NCBI GenBank assembly: GCA_028015205.1
Contig: JAPWFG010000019.1
Location: forward strand, 930,001-994,000
Direction of reading: 5' to 3'
DNA: 64,000 bases
Origin: Mytilisepta virgata
Taxonomy: Eukaryota > Mollusca > Bivalvia > Mytilida > Mytilidae
Every line of letters begins with the position of its first letter. Positions within the stretch are counted from its first letter, which is position 1. Shown piece after piece: positions 1 to 12,129 of the stretch. The position numbers and the translations under genes are program-made. The notes under the pieces were generated by a model. It did no database searches. It was not told the DNA's origin and saw nothing but the letters and a program-made list of their open reading frames with translations.

Positions 1-190
1 TATGGTGTTTAATCAGGAGCTCCGAAAAGAGTAATATTTTTTACATTCAGTTTCATTGAGAGTTTTTGTATATATATATTTTTTTTTTGTTTTTGTTTTA
101 GAGGGGCGAGGGGTGTAGAGCAATTTGCCACCATTCGCTGGGAAAAGAATCATATGAAAATGTTGAAGAAGTGTTATCTCGGTATTGAAT

Positions 191-379
191 TTAATTTTTG
201 AACAAATAATAATATCCTGGAGTTTCATCTTCTTTTGTTGGATCTTTGGTCATGTTAGTCACTATTTCATTCCATTTTTCTCTTGTCCATATCATGCATT
301 TTGTTTTTCCCTCCATCAGTTTTAACAGTTTTTGAGCATATTTCTGCTCTGATTCCAACATCACCTGTGCATGTGCCAT
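191..379 (-). pseudogene. Unrecognised ORF fragment, perhaps transposon-derived
   Basis: A 62-codon minus-strand reading with the block REKWNEIVTNMTKDP. It is faintly like the region upstream of integrase domains in repeat-derived proteins, but I cannot place it. It sits beside a tRNA-like sequence in repeat debris. Confidence 0.2.
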
Positions 380-492
380 GTTTTACTCGAAATGAAATTT
401 TACATGTTAATGGGGCTTCCTTGTGTACGATTGATGTTATAGAACCGTACCTGGTTTATAACCAGACTCCATTAGCTGTGCTATTGGAGTAC

Positions 493-556
493 TCCTTTAG
501 CTCAGTTGGTAGAGCGGTGGGCTACTGTTCCGGGTTCGATCCCCGGTTGGTGCCGT
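493..556 (+). repeat. tRNA-derived sequence with A and B boxes
   Basis: TAGCTCAGTTGG at 498-509 is a good A box and GGTTCGATCCC at 533-543 a good B box. They are too close for an intact tRNA because the anticodon arm is missing, and the 5' side does not pair with the 3' acceptor strand TTGGTGC. Best read as a deleted tRNA pseudogene or a SINE head. Confidence 0.6.
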
Positions 557-599
557 AGGGAGACAAATCATGCTCTACTGTTACATCCAAGCTCCTTTG

Positions 600-960
600 T
601 TCTTACAGGGGTGATCTGAGGCGGATCACACCTGCCAGATCACTCCAACAAGTCCTCATGCAGGTGCTTAACGAATGTTGTTACTTTAGAACCAGTCAGA
701 AATTCAAAATAGCCACCACCCATGGTCAAAGTTTACGTTGCAACCCAATGAAAAATGACATTTTTGTCGTCTGTTTGAGAACTACTTATCAGAATTTGAC
801 CAAACTTTGTAGAGGTCTTTCCTATGAGGTCATTCATAAGTGTCATTACTTTTGTGCCGATTTAAAAATCGCCGAAAGTCCGAGGTCAAAGTTTAAATTG
901 AAACCAAATTTTGCATAATAGCGTCAGGTAAACGATTCAGGCTCCTGAGACCTTCAAGTT
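600..960 (+). repeat. Decayed tandem-core element, right end
   Basis: TGTTGTTACTTTAGAACC and ATAGCCACC with following text match the unit of the 52.8-54.3 kb array at low identity, and the end CGATTCAGGCTCCTGAGA corresponds to the right end of the elements ending at about 33873 and 54534. Confidence 0.5.
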
Positions 961-2100
961 TAGAAAAAGTAACCACAATTCCTCCCGTTAGGGGATTACC
1001 ATCATGACATCGTATCTTGAATGAGAAGAACCTAATAGGTATCACGCCAACAAATTGGTTTTAGGAAGACTTTTAGTTAGGACCTCGCCGAGCCCTATAG
1101 AAATCAGCTTGTCCGTCCGTCACAATTAGTTTCCGTCCAATAAATTTAATACCTCTTGGACCTTAGTCATGAACCTTAGCATGTTTATTCTCCTTCTAGA
1201 GGCTGTGATGCGTACAAGGTAGAAACCATATTTTGAAGGTCATGGTAAAAACTTAGTTAAACTGTGTTACCTACCAGATGTATGTGTCCGTCCGTCATAA
1301 ATCATTTCTGTTCCATAACTTGAAAATTTTCAGGAATGGTAAATTGGTAAATGTAAAATTATGGTCAAAAACTAAGTTGCGACGTGAACACCCCCCACCT
1401 GTGATGGCAGCCATCATTTCTTCTGGATCAAAAGTAGGATCAATCCGCTCAAGTGTCGTTCACCGATATTATCACCTGTGAACTTTATTTTTAATAAATT
1501 AGTATGGGTCAAAATTAGTATGTGTATACGAATACCAGATTTTCCGGGGGGAGGATTGGGTATATACTCATTTTTTCCCCGGGGAGAAATCTGGTATATA
1601 CTAGATTTTCCGGGAGGATCTGAGTATATACCAATTTTCCGAGATAAAATTCTAGTATGGGAGAAATACTAGAATGTAACACCGGCAAATTTTACAACGA
1701 GTTCGCAACAACGTGCGGAACGTCTCTATATAGACTGCATATTTGTGATAACTTTTTCATTAAATACAACTCATACGAAGAGCTTCTAAATATATTTGCA
1801 TAATATCAGCAAAATTCTTTATAAGTAGAAAATAACAATCCAAAGATACTAATATTATATATAGTAAATTTATACTATGCTGCATACGGCGCATTTCAAG
1901 GAGTTACCTACTCCTACGAAACGGGAAATGATAGGGAACAAAACAAATATCAGAAAAATCAACCTATTAGTGTATTAAGAACTAGGAAGGGTTTTTTTTA
2001 ATTTTATTTTATTATTTTTTTTATTTTTTTTTTTTTTTTTTTTTGTCTAATTTCTCTTTATTATTATTATTTTTTTTTTTTTGGTAAAAAAAACACTACA
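960..2100. other. Repeat-rich non-coding stretch
   Basis: Holds two GTCCGTCCGTC motifs (about 1110 and 1285), a short cluster of TTTTCCGGGAGGA-like units at 1535-1670, and poly-T runs at 1988-2085. The part at 1835-1920 has an inverted partner at 9945-10030. No exon recognised. Confidence 0.5.
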
Positions 2101-2153
2101 GAATATTATAATTGCACAAGCTTAACCATTATGAATAAAACATTTTTTTTTAG

Positions 2154-2717
2154 CTTGTGGGGCAGCAGCTGCTGATATTCATTTTTTATTGGATGCATCT
2201 GGAAGTGTAGGTTCAACAAATTTCCAAAAACAAAGACAATTTGTTACAAAACTTGCAAACTCATTTACAATTGGACCTCAGAATGTGCAGATTGGTGTCA
2301 CAACATTTTCATCTACGGTACACCATCAATTTAACATGAACAAATATAATACCAAAGCTCCTTTGGTGAATGCAATTAACCATTTGCCGTACCAGTCTGG
2401 TGGAACATCGACCGACACCGCCATCACGTGGATTGATCAACATGCATTCACCAAGGCAGCAGGTGACAGAGACCATGTAGCGAACATTCTAATAGTAATG
2501 ACAGATGGTCAGTCTGCTCATCCTCCACAGACAGCCTCTGCTGCAGCAAAATTAAAAGGCCATAATATTCGAGTTTTCACAATCGGTATCGGTAATGGGA
2601 TTAAACGATCAGAACTCGAAAGTATCGCTTCTGACCACCAGCATGTGTTTACAGTACAAAACTTTGATGCATTGAATACGCTGTTAGGGAAACTTCAGCA
2701 AGAAATGTGTAAAGGAG
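2154..2717 (+). CDS. Gene A exon: vWA domain
   Basis: A single 188-codon exon after a poly-T tract and AG acceptor, ending at a GT donor, phase 1 at both ends. The translation begins CGAAAADIHFLLDASGSVG and contains a complete MIDAS metal site: DxSxS (DASGS), the threonine in GGTSTDTA, and the aspartate in VMTDGQS. It ends near NFDALNTLLGKLQQEMC, the usual vWA last helix with a cysteine closing against the one at the start. Confidence 0.92.
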
Positions 2718-5700
2718 GTAATTTAAATTTGGTATTATTTTCTTTATTTGTACCACGATTCCTTCCACAAAGGCTATTGAAAAAGTGTACTCTAAAATTT
2801 GTTACCCTGATATTTTGTGAAACTGAGTTCTATTGTAAAATGTCCTTCCATTGCAAAGTGGTTAGCCAAAATTTTTATCAGACGAAGTATCATAACAAAT
2901 TATTGAGTAATACCAAAAATGTTTTCGAATTAAAGGTTTTTCCTTTACGGTCTTTTTCGTGATAAACAACAACAACAACAAATACTTTATTAAGGTCTCA
3001 CATCTTACAATGTTATAAAAAATCAATTAACATAAAATAGCACAACAAATATATTTTTAAGAGCCACTCTTATAAAAGTTATGAGAGACTATTGTTAAAA
3101 ATATTAGTATTACAAATAAAAAACATTTCTACTTCTAATTAAAACTTTGTGGCAGATTTTGGCTGTAAAATAATACATGTTTTCGTTAGCAAAAATAAAA
3201 ACAAATTTTCCGCCATCAGACAAATTAATAAAATTGTTATCAACGTAAAAAGCATAATTAAAAAGAGCATCACGTAGATCTGCATATATTGGACATGTTT
3301 TTCATTCTCAATATTCCCATTACAATTAAAACATACTCGTTTTTGGAACAATAAATTTTCGTATCAACCAGTTTCAATTTTCAAAGGTGCCACACCACAC
3401 CGGAATTTTGCAAATCTGTAATACTAAATTTACGAATTAGCCGAATAGGCGGCAAAACGCGTGGTTCAAAATAAACGATGTATGGTTCAGATTATAAAGG
3501 TTATTATCGGATTTGACAATCTGCATTTATAAATTTCAACTGCAGTTCTGTTTATGTGCAAATGGAATTTGTATGCACTTTTCCTATATGAATTCTCCCA
3601 ACATATCCCTTAGAAGGTTCTCGAATGCATCATTTTAACACATTGATTTAAATAAACAGGTATGCACATATTTTAAATGTATTTCTGTTTGAAATTACGG
3701 AAGAAGAATAAAACTAATTAAAAACATTCTCCTTCGAATGGGATGTTTCCGCTTCATGTATTCAGGATTGTTTTTCTACAATAACGCAATTTCTCCTAAC
3801 TGTAAAGGTTATGAACTTTCAACATTATATGAAGAAGTAAGGTAAAGTTCAGAGAAATTCCTAACTTAGTTGTTTTTTTTTTGGATTGCTCAGATGTTTA
3901 CATTGCACAAAGTGATTAAACCAACAATTATCTATTTTTACATTATTTGTCATGTGACCTGTTTGAATATATGTTTACCATACAATTCCCTGTAAGCCCT
4001 AGATAAAACTATTTTTAACAAATGGTCATCTTTATCATTAATGACGAAATTTATCTCGGACATCTTTGATAAATATAAACGTGGACAGCACACGCATCCA
4101 CACACTAAAAATGCTTTTATCGTCTGATTATTGGATATATTTGTGAAATTAAGCATCGCATGCCCTGCCCATGATGACAATGGAACAATTATTTTCCAAA
4201 CATATGCTCTACCTAACTCATGGCATCTTTTGAAAAATTCATCCGTCACTAAGGAAATGGTTACATCTACAATTTCATTTTCATATTTATTCTGAAGGAA
4301 AAATGTAATGCATTATGAAATGTGTATTTAATGAAAGCTTTTCATCAAGTTTCAGTTCAGAATTAATTGTAACAATAAAAATATTGACAATTTATGTGGT
4401 TATGTTTTCGTCATAGATTTTGACTTTGATGGAACCTTAAGGTCCATTTTGGTAATTCTACGTGGCATACAGTCTACTTCATCAGTGGATACATCTTCGG
4501 TAGTAACGAACAGCCATATGACAATTGGTCACGTTGACCTACATTTCACGCTTCATTGACTTTGGTTAAAGTTTGCATTAACATCCATTTCTGGAATACT
4601 ACAGCATATATAGACATGAAACTATCAGTTGATACCACCTACTTGACAGGAAAGTTTATGGAAAGCCTGCTACAACATCCATATTGAGTCACTGTTCCAT
4701 GAATGACATGGCCGCAACAACTTTTTATAGTCAACATGGCCACCACAAAAAAAAATGCTTATTTTCCCGCGCTCGCGCGGGTTCAATGTCTTGTGCACAT
4801 TTGTATTTACGAGGCATAGTATACTTTAAATAACTTTCAACAGCAAAAGAAGTTTTAAAAAAAAGGATATAGTTTCGCAATTTATTACTACCATTTTAAT
4901 TTATATCATTATACCACTATTGTTTAAAACTATCAAAACAATTATTTCCAATTTGCTTAATAACACGTTTACTCAAAATATAATTATTATTCAAATAAAC
5001 AAAATTCATACCAAGACTGGTATGTGACGATTAGTAAATCCTTAAACCCGTCTTAAAAAAAGCAAAGAAACAACCAAGGACGTACACATTAAATGAAGAT
5101 AAATGTACTAATACATGATTTCGTATATGTGTAGGATAAAAAATAAGAAAGTATATTTTCATCATTCTGGTTACATTTCATACTTACAAAATAAATGTAA
5201 AGATATACTAAAAAAAACTTTGAGTGCCATATGGGTTTTCAGTACAATACGGACGAGAACAATAATTTTAGTATTGTAAACTATAGTGTATGATTTTTAT
5301 TTATCTAAGAGTGTAAAATCCTTAACAGGTGTAACAAAATAGTAGGATAAAATACAGCTATAAGAGGCAACTCTCTTATCGGCCAAGTAGAGACTGATAA
5401 ATATATACTGGTAAATGTATAGCTTTATTTTCCAATCTACTATAAATTATTAGGTTTAAACGAGCACATATTTTATAATCCGACTATCGAATATCAAGTA
5501 TAAAAAAATGTATTTTACAAAGTTTCAGTTGACGGTGGTTGGAGTGCATATGGAAATTTCAGTTCTTGCACAAAATCATGTGGAGGTGGGACTCGCTACA
5601 GAGATAGATCATGTACTAACCCTAAACCAGCTAATGGTGGCAAGAATTGTGTTGGAAATGTTAGGAATTCCGAGCCGTGCAATTTGTTTACATGTCCAAC

Positions 5701-8700
5701 GGGTAATTTCACCTTATAAAACTAGAATTGTGATTATCGGAACGTAAAGTAGGCCAAAGTAGCATTCGTTGTCAAAAACTGTCAGATCAGAGTCGAATAC
5801 ACCCCGCCACAGGTGAGATTCGAACTCACAACCTCATTGTTGACAGCTTACACTGAATAGTTGTGGGATTAAACCGGTTTTATGGGTACCCAAACATCTC
5901 TTATCTATCCTGTCACTCTGGTGTATAAAACACACTATAAAAACCAATACAGTATGATTACCAACAAGGTGACCGCTTGTTAGAACTGAAATGTATAGTG
6001 GAGAGTATATAATTTAGATAGTAGAGTCAGAATGTGCTCGTTGTATCTACAAAACTAGCTAAGGCTCTCATAGCTGCAGGTCGGATACTGTCGCTCTACT
6101 AAACGAAAAAAACTGAAGTAACACTTCCATAAGGGGTGAAATCCTATCTCGTCATAGAGTTAAATAGAAATCGCAGTATTCGTGAGAGGCCAATATGAAT
6201 TTAATGTCTTCAAGCCATTGGGCGAAAGAGCAATTTTTACAGAATTACACATAAATATTTCATATTATTGGCCCTTACTGTGAAAAGAGCTTAAGTTAAT
6301 ACCAAGTTTCTGTGGGTTACTAGTGAGACTTTTGCATTTATTCACTATATTACCGTAGAAACTAGGATGGTAAAACCTGTTCATGATAAGTGCTTTTCTT
6401 GAAGCTGGATATTTAGATAAAAGATGCCGATATCTATTATAAAACTTAATACATGTAAAAGCTTTAAGCTGCTTGTGAAATCTAGAACCCTGTAACAAAT
6501 TTTTTTAGTAATCGTATGGTTTCGCTCGTTATAATCTTCTAGCCGAGAGCTAATTCGTGAAAAACGTACAAGCTGTGACATGTACACTCCATACGAGGGT
6601 GCCAAAGGCACGTCTCCACCAAGAAAGGGGAAGTTAGTAATTAGAAAATTACAATCGTCCCTTGTATCATAAATTTTAGTACGTATCTCTCCATTTTCGA
6701 TATTTATATTAAGATCTGTAGTATTTACTATTCTTATTAGCTTTGTTCAAATGTAGCTCTTTTGGATAAAAGTCTTTTGCATATTTAAGAAATTCGGGGT
6801 TATCAACAGTAAGTACATCATCAAGATACCTGCAATTATTGTTTAAAATGTCAATTAATTTATCAATATTCTTTATTTTACCCGTTGGTCACAAGCGTAC
6901 CTGCAGTAAAGTTATTGTATTTTACAGGTACGCAAAGTATTTGGTATCTGGGTTTAGTTTCTGTCATAAACTGGAATAAGAAAAAAGAACGCTGTTTGCT
7001 TGATATTTATATTATCATTTTAGATTCTCGTTCATTTTAAACACACATCAGTTGTTTAGCGTTTAATTTACTTGGGAATCAAATCGTGTAATGCAGGAAT
7101 AAAATCACTCTTCCCCAATATCCCGGAGAAAAAGGGATTCTTTTGTAGCGGTGAGGTCTTCAAACATGTTCTTGTTTTAGAAATGACAGTCAAATATGTT
7201 GCTGAGCTTGAACAGTCTTCAAATAACGATTTGGGCAAGTGGCTTCAGATTTTTCTTGCAAGTTAACTGACGACGGATGCCAGTATTAATACTATGCAGA
7301 TCACACTGACATTTGAGCTAGGTGACATTTTGAATACTAATACAACTGACCAAACAATACATTAAATCAAGAATATGCATATAGTGAAGGAGGTGGTGGA
7401 TTGGAGATTTTCGGTTGTAAAATGCTAATTTTCAGGAATTTGTGGTTTATTTTACTACAATGGCGAATCTAAACGATTCAGGCATTAGCATATATATAGA
7501 ATATGTGTACGTTGTCTCGGAATATAAAGTTTATGCGGATAAGGCTTAGAAACGGGTAGAAATGCGAGGCTTGTCGAGCTTTTCTACCTGTTTCGTGCCG
7601 AATTCTTATAAATTTTATATTAAGAGACACATGTACACATATTCTATATACATAGCAGATTTTCAGGATAAAAGGGGTTATATTGTCTTGAGACCAATTT
7701 TTCATTTTGTATTGAAACGGCGTTAAGTCAGCCCACCCCATCGGTGAAAACATAGCTTTATCATTTTTTACTTTCTACTTTTGTGTAATAATTTACTCAT
7801 CGGTGATAATTTATTTTTAGATGCTTGTTCTACAAACCCTTGTCAACACAATGGCCGCTGTCTGCATGACTCCCAGGGTTATGTCTGCATTTGTAAACAA
7901 GAATTTATTGGAAGTCATTGTCAACATAATGCGAGTAATGTTATTTAATTGAGATTCATTTACCATACCATTTATTATCATATTTTCAAGAATATTTTTA
8001 ACTTTAACCTCAAAATTGTTTTGCCAACATTTAAAATTCTGCAATGTTATGTTAAATGAACAAAATTGATTGATATCAACAAGTTGTTTCTTTTTCCAGT
8101 GCTGAACTGCCTAAAAGTGTTCCGTTCTGCTGATTCAATGGTGAAATCGTAAGCCTTAAAACAAACGAATATAATTTCATTTTAAAGAAATTCAAATTTA
8201 AATTTAATATAGATCCTTGTTCTAGTAATCCTTGTCAAAACAACGGCCAATGCCTCCACAACACACAAGGATATTCGTGCGTTTGTGACGGCGGATTTAC
8301 TGGAAAAAATTGTGAATATGGTAAGTTTTCTCTTTAGGCAAAAACAAATTGACCAAAAGCCATTTCTAATCAAATACTGGCACATAAGGTTGACCCCTGC
8401 AGGGTGAAATTTTACATTTTGACCTCATAGATTGTTAATATATCACGTATTATAGTTTTCTTTATGATGTTTAAAAGAAAAGATATGTTTTTGTATTATT
8501 ATTTTAGAATATACAAACTTGATATTTAGACTGTAAAAAAATACTATTTTGATGTGAATTTTAATTATAATTAATAATTAACTCGAAGGGTTAATGGAGA
8601 AGTATTTATTTCAGGTAAAATGAAAACTTTTGATGTTGTTCATTTTGCGAATTTAAACGATATATAATAAGACTTATTTAGTTATTGCAATGGGAACCAG

Positions 8701-11700
8701 TTGTGCTCCTCTCTTCGTCGATCTGTTTCTGTACTCATATGAAGCAGACTTCATTCAAGGGCTACTACGTGAAAACAAAAAGAAACAAGCCAAATCCTTT
8801 AATTTCACTTTTCGTTATAAAGATGACGTGTTGTCGTTAAATAACGACAAATTTCAAGACTTTCTACATGTACATCTCATTTACCCCAGTGAGCTTGAAA
8901 TTAAGGATACTACAGATACACCAAAGTCTGCTTCATATTTGGATTTGTTTCTTGAAATAGACAATGAGGGACATTTGAAGACAAAACTTTATGACAAACG
9001 TGATGACTTCAACTTTCCTATTGTTACCTTTCCCTTCTTGAGTAGCAATATACCAGCATTGCCTGTACATGGCGTCTACGTTTCTCGACTTATCCGATTT
9101 TCAAGGGCATGCGCTAGTTATCATGACTTTCGACAAAGAGGATTACTGCTGTCACAAAAGCTTCTTAACAAGGGTTTTATCAGGGATAACTTGATGCCAT
9201 CACTTAGGAAATTTTACGGTCATCATCACGAATTGATTGACCGTTACAGTGTTCCAATATCCAAGATGATGCTGGACCTGTTCCCACTGTCGTAACATTT
9301 CATGTCCCTCTACCGATTTGTGACTTCCACTGAATTGACTTTGTTGAACTTCGCGACGGGTGCCGTATATGGAACAGGAACTGCTTACCCTTCCGGAGCA
9401 CCTGGTTCTCTCCTGGTTTTTATAGGAGTTTGCGTTTTTTCATGTTTTTAAGTTTTCAGTGTTTATTTGTTGTGCTTGTGGTTGTTCATTTGTCTTCCCG
9501 GGTTTGTCTGTACAATGGATTACGTTTTTTGATTTGCTCCTTACGTATATTTGTCCTCTTAGTTAATTATTTTCAAAAATAAAACAAACAATTTAAGTAT
9601 ATGAAGACTACTAATTTATTAAGCATGTCATTCTTAGCATTTTTGTATTATTATTTTATAAAATACATGAAGTTCACCACAGGCTTGATACTGAAACTGT
9701 AAAATACACGTATGCTGTTTAGAAGTGAACTATTGGTACCTTAAAACAAACACAGAGGGATAATGGAGGATTTTAGAATTTTTAATGTGGATTATTGTGC
9801 GATGTATAATAAAACATATTGTTTATTTATTTAAAAATAATACAAACGATTTGATGCGGCAGAAATCGATTCTTGTTCTTAACTATATAAATTCAAAATA
9901 GAGCATGGTTTTTGGTCTTCCAAATGTTTCGGTTTTAATGCTGCTGATGAGAGGTACCTCCTTGAAATGCGTCGTATACAGCATAGTATAAATTTACTAT
10001 ATCTAATATTAGCATCTTTGGATTGTTATTTTTTTTTTTTTTTTTTTTATTCTGGGCTGTTTTTTTTTTTTTTTCTTGAATCTTATAGATATATGTTCTA
10101 CTACGCCATGTAAAAATAATGGACGTTGTTTAGAGGATTCTGACGGTTACATCTGTCTTTGTAAAGATGGATTTACCGGGAAGAATTGTGATACTGGTAA
10201 TGTTACTAATGTAAAAATTAAAGTATATAATATGCAATATTGTATACCTAATAATAAGAACTAAATCTTCGAATGATAAAGGTTTGAAACAATAAGAAAG
10301 TTGAAATTTTCCATAGGACCAAAATTTAAAGACAAGGCGAATTCAAGTAATACGGCCAACAAATATGACAAAAAAATATTATTAAAAAATAAAACACAGT
10401 TAGCAAACTAAACAGGGCTCATACGAGAAAACACAAAAACTAAAGCACCAGCAATGTGAACTCCCGAAAAAAAAGGAAGTGAAATCAGTTGTTCCGGAAA
10501 GAAAAAAAAATATTCTCTGTTAAAAGTTTGTTAAAATGTAATGTATTATTTACTGCTTTCACTATTCTAAGGCGATACCGCTTCTGGTGTGACAGAGTTT
10601 TAGATTTTTTTTTTACTTTCCAAAGTTTTGGTCACGAGCGTACCTGGTGAAGTTATTGTATTTTACAGGTACGCAAAGCATTCGATATCTTGTTTTAGTT
10701 TCAGTGATAAACGCACGTCAGCTGTTCATGGTTAAATTTATCAGGTAATACAGGAATCAAAACGCCCTTTCCCAAGACCCAGGAGAAAATGAATGGCGCT
10801 TTTGTTGTCGTGAGGGCTTCAATCATGAGTCAAAGCTCGTGCGTTAAATGAAGAATAATCCGATCACAGCGTTGATATTATAAGTGGTTTTAGGTATAGT
10901 GGCGAAAATCCAAAGCGACCACAATGATAAAATTTATCACGAAAGATGGAATTCTTTACGAACCGTTTCCAGGTTGTTTTTTTTAATTAATTACACCTTA
11001 TATAAGAATGCAGTATTCTGATTGGCAAAATCGCGGTGCATTTTAAACACATTCACTTTTTCTGTACCAAGGGGTATTTGCTAGAAGTATTTGCCGTTTT
11101 TTTCCTCTGCCGTGGTATTTGCGAAAATGAATTTGCCTTTTTTACCCTCTGCCGTGTATTTGCGAAAATGAATTTGCCTTTTTTCCTTGCGGGATATTCG
11201 GTGTAATTAAACAGACATATCATGTGTGAGGGGGATATTTGCAACATATACCAGTCTCTGGAGAATAAATTCCCACGATCTTCGGGCTTGGGGAAATTTT
11301 TATTCTCTTGACTGTAATATTTTGCAAAAACCCCACTCACACATAATATATCATAATAGCATTATATAAAGAACATATATAATTTTAAGCAATATAGAAA
11401 GACAAGCATCGTTTGACAAAGGGTCTTTTCGTTTTATAAACATGTAAAATTATTGGTGTAATACTAATTGTAATAAAAATGTGAAATGCTAAATTTATAT
11501 TTTTGTTTACATCAGTAAATTTAGATTTTTATGAGACGGAAAATTAAGCCTTACTTTTCAAATTAACTACCCTTGGAGACAATAAATTATGAGTGTTGTC
11601 TCATACCAATTTATTTTACTAACAGCACAAACCTTCAGTGGATTCGAACAGTATTCTTGGGAGAAGGTATGTACACTTGTATGTGAATCTTGGTCTTATT

Positions 11701-12065
11701 ATAAACAAATTCATTATATGTTGAATTAAATTCACATTTCAAATGTATTGAAAACGAAGGCTTTTCTGGATTAACTTTCATTGTGTACGCGTGTACTCAT
11801 GACCTCACCTCTGAATAGCTCAAACGTTTGAAAATTCAGTTGAAACGGGACTGAACATGAAAGCAAAAATTCAGATGTGTGTCAAATTATTATGCATCTG
11901 AAATTGGTGTCAATTTTGAAGATGATCACTTACTGGATGATAGCAAAGGATGACTTGCTGGTATCAAACGTACTCAAGATAACTAGGTACATGTATATTG
12001 TTCGAAAATACAGAATTGTGATGATTAAAATTACGATAAACATTTTTATTGTTTCTTTCAGATGA
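2154..12065 (+). CDS. Gene A: secreted vWA-TSP1-EGF-EGF-EGF protein (5' partial, spliced)
   Basis: Spliced gene with exons 2154-2717, 5529-5702, 7821-7934, 8213-8320 and 10089-10196, and tentative terminal exons 11639-11666 and 12062-12065. All main exons start and end in phase 1, the usual layout for shuffled extracellular modules. Domain order is vWA, thrombospondin type 1, then three EGF domains, about 366 residues in all. No signal-peptide exon was found, so the 5' end is either left of the window or in a small exon I missed. By family knowledge vWA domains bind ligands through a metal site and TSP1/EGF modules are extracellular adhesion units, so a secreted matrix or cell-adhesion role is likely. 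The vWA resembles those of gene B about 19 kb downstream on the same strand, suggesting tandem duplication. The exact ligand is unknown. Confidence 0.75.
2718..5528. other. Gene A intron with no recognised exon
   Basis: A 2.8-kb AT-rich intron. ACAACAACAAC and repeat-like text at about 4430-4760 resemble units at 34.6-36.1 kb. The minus-strand readings here have no recognisable domain. Confidence 0.5.
5529..5702 (+). CDS. Gene A exon: thrombospondin type-1 repeat
   Basis: The open reading is in the frame that starts VDGGWSAYGNFSSC. It shows the TSP1 signature: WSAYGNFSSC, then SCGGGTRYRDRSC, then six cysteines in total, ending CNLFTC. An AG acceptor (TTTCAG) precedes it and a GT donor follows it, phase 1 on both sides. 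A longer methionine-initiated reading over the same bases is in the wrong frame. Confidence 0.9.
5775..5862 (-). repeat. tRNA-derived SINE fragment
   Basis: Contains the reverse complement of the GAGTTCGAATCTCACC B-box block and the adjacent GTGTTCGACTC-type block shared with the SINE copies at 37.1 and 62.8 kb. Confidence 0.7.
6265..6885 (-). mobile_element. Reverse-transcriptase relic
   Basis: Minus strand, broken by frameshifts and gaps. The upstream part reads RYLDDVLTVDNPEFLKYAKD (a YxDD catalytic box), followed by YGVYMSQLVRFSRISSRLED and then LLSKYPASRK. The order matches the C-terminal half of the RT at 8690-9295 but the sequences are well diverged. The class is uncertain (Penelope-like or a LINE). 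Confidence 0.7.
6885..7265 (+). repeat. Dispersed repeat, copy 1
   Basis: Shares GTACCTGCAGTAAAGTTATT-type text, TTTTACAGGTACGCAAAG and downstream blocks with 10630-10830. Not otherwise classified. Confidence 0.6.
7489..7655. repeat. Interrupted palindrome (about 75-bp arms)
   Basis: The left arm starting GCATATATATAGAATATG matches the reverse complement of the right arm ending ATTCTATATACATAGC, with mismatches. A short centre lies near 7566-7580. It could be a small foldback MITE. Confidence 0.65.
7821..7934 (+). CDS. Gene A exon: EGF-like domain 1
   Basis: Phase 1 to phase 1 exon with the EGF pattern ACSTNPCQHNGRC, then GYVCICKQEFIGSHC. All six EGF cysteines are present. The donor is the GT in GCGAGTAATG, chosen because it keeps phase 1. 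Confidence 0.85.
8213..8320 (+). CDS. Gene A exon: EGF-like domain 2
   Basis: A 108-nt phase 1 exon, DPCSSNPCQNNGQC followed by GYSCVCDGGFTGKNC. The six-cysteine EGF pattern is complete and the donor GTAAGT is perfect. There is no calcium-binding DxNEC-type start. Confidence 0.92.
8687..9295 (+). mobile_element. Reverse-transcriptase C-terminal fragment
   Basis: A 201-codon open reading: MGTSCAPLFVDLFLYSYEAD, then FRYKDDVLSLNN (YxDD box), then VHGVYVSRLIRFSRACASYH, FYGHHHELIDRY and a stop. It lacks the N-terminal RT motifs, so it is a 5'-truncated copy. GTGCCGTATATGGAACAGG-type 3' flanking text to about 9560 probably belongs to the element's 3' UTR. The class is uncertain: Penelope-like or LINE. 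Confidence 0.8.
9945..10030. repeat. Dispersed repeat, inverted partner of 1835-1920
   Basis: Contains CTCCTTGAAATGCG, CAGCATAGTATAAATTTACT and CATCTTTGGATTGTTATT, which match the reverse complement of 1835-1920. Both copies sit beside a poly-T tract just before a gene A exon. Confidence 0.7.
10089..10196 (+). CDS. Gene A exon: EGF-like domain 3
   Basis: A 108-nt phase 1 exon identical in length to EGF 2: DICSTTPCKNNGRC, then GYICLCKDGFTGKNC. The acceptor TTATAG follows a long poly-T tract and the donor is GTAATG. Confidence 0.92.
10630..10830 (+). repeat. Dispersed repeat, copy 2
   Basis: Matches 6885-7265, including TTTTACAGGTACGCAAAG and a GGAGAAAATGAATGGCGC-type block. It is shorter and diverged. 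Confidence 0.6.
11075..11200. repeat. Short tandem repeat
   Basis: GTATTTGCGAAAATGAATTT and neighbouring CTCTGCCGTG text occur twice in tandem, with a third partial unit; period about 50-55 bp. Confidence 0.6.
11639..11666 (+). CDS. Gene A: tentative short penultimate exon
   Basis: A 28-nt stretch between ACCTTCAG and GTATGT. Joined to the phase 1 end of EGF 3 it reads VDSNSILGR and leaves phase 2. It is accepted only because joining it to the AG at 12060-12061 gives an immediate stop with a poly(A) signal close behind. Confidence 0.4.
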
Positions 12066-12102
12066 CGAATGAAAAAACCATGCACTGTTTGTCAACAATA
12101 AA
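12062..12102 (+). CDS. Gene A: tentative terminal exon with stop and 3' UTR start
   Basis: After the acceptor TTTCAG, the first base completes an arginine codon and TGA follows at 12063-12065. AATAAA lies at 12097-12102, about 30 bases further on. This makes a coherent 3' end for gene A but rests on splice signals alone. Confidence 0.4.
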
Positions 12103-12129
12103 AACCAGAAATCTATGATTACAAAGTTC

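Noticed and set aside
493..556. Functional tRNA gene
   Set aside because: A and B boxes are present but the anticodon arm is missing and the acceptor strands do not pair.
283..558. 91-codon plus-strand open reading
   Set aside because: It runs through a tRNA-derived sequence and has no domain; chance reading.
8100..8148. Short extra exon between EGF 1 and EGF 2 of gene A
   Set aside because: It has AG and GT borders but its 49-nt length breaks the phase 1 chain.
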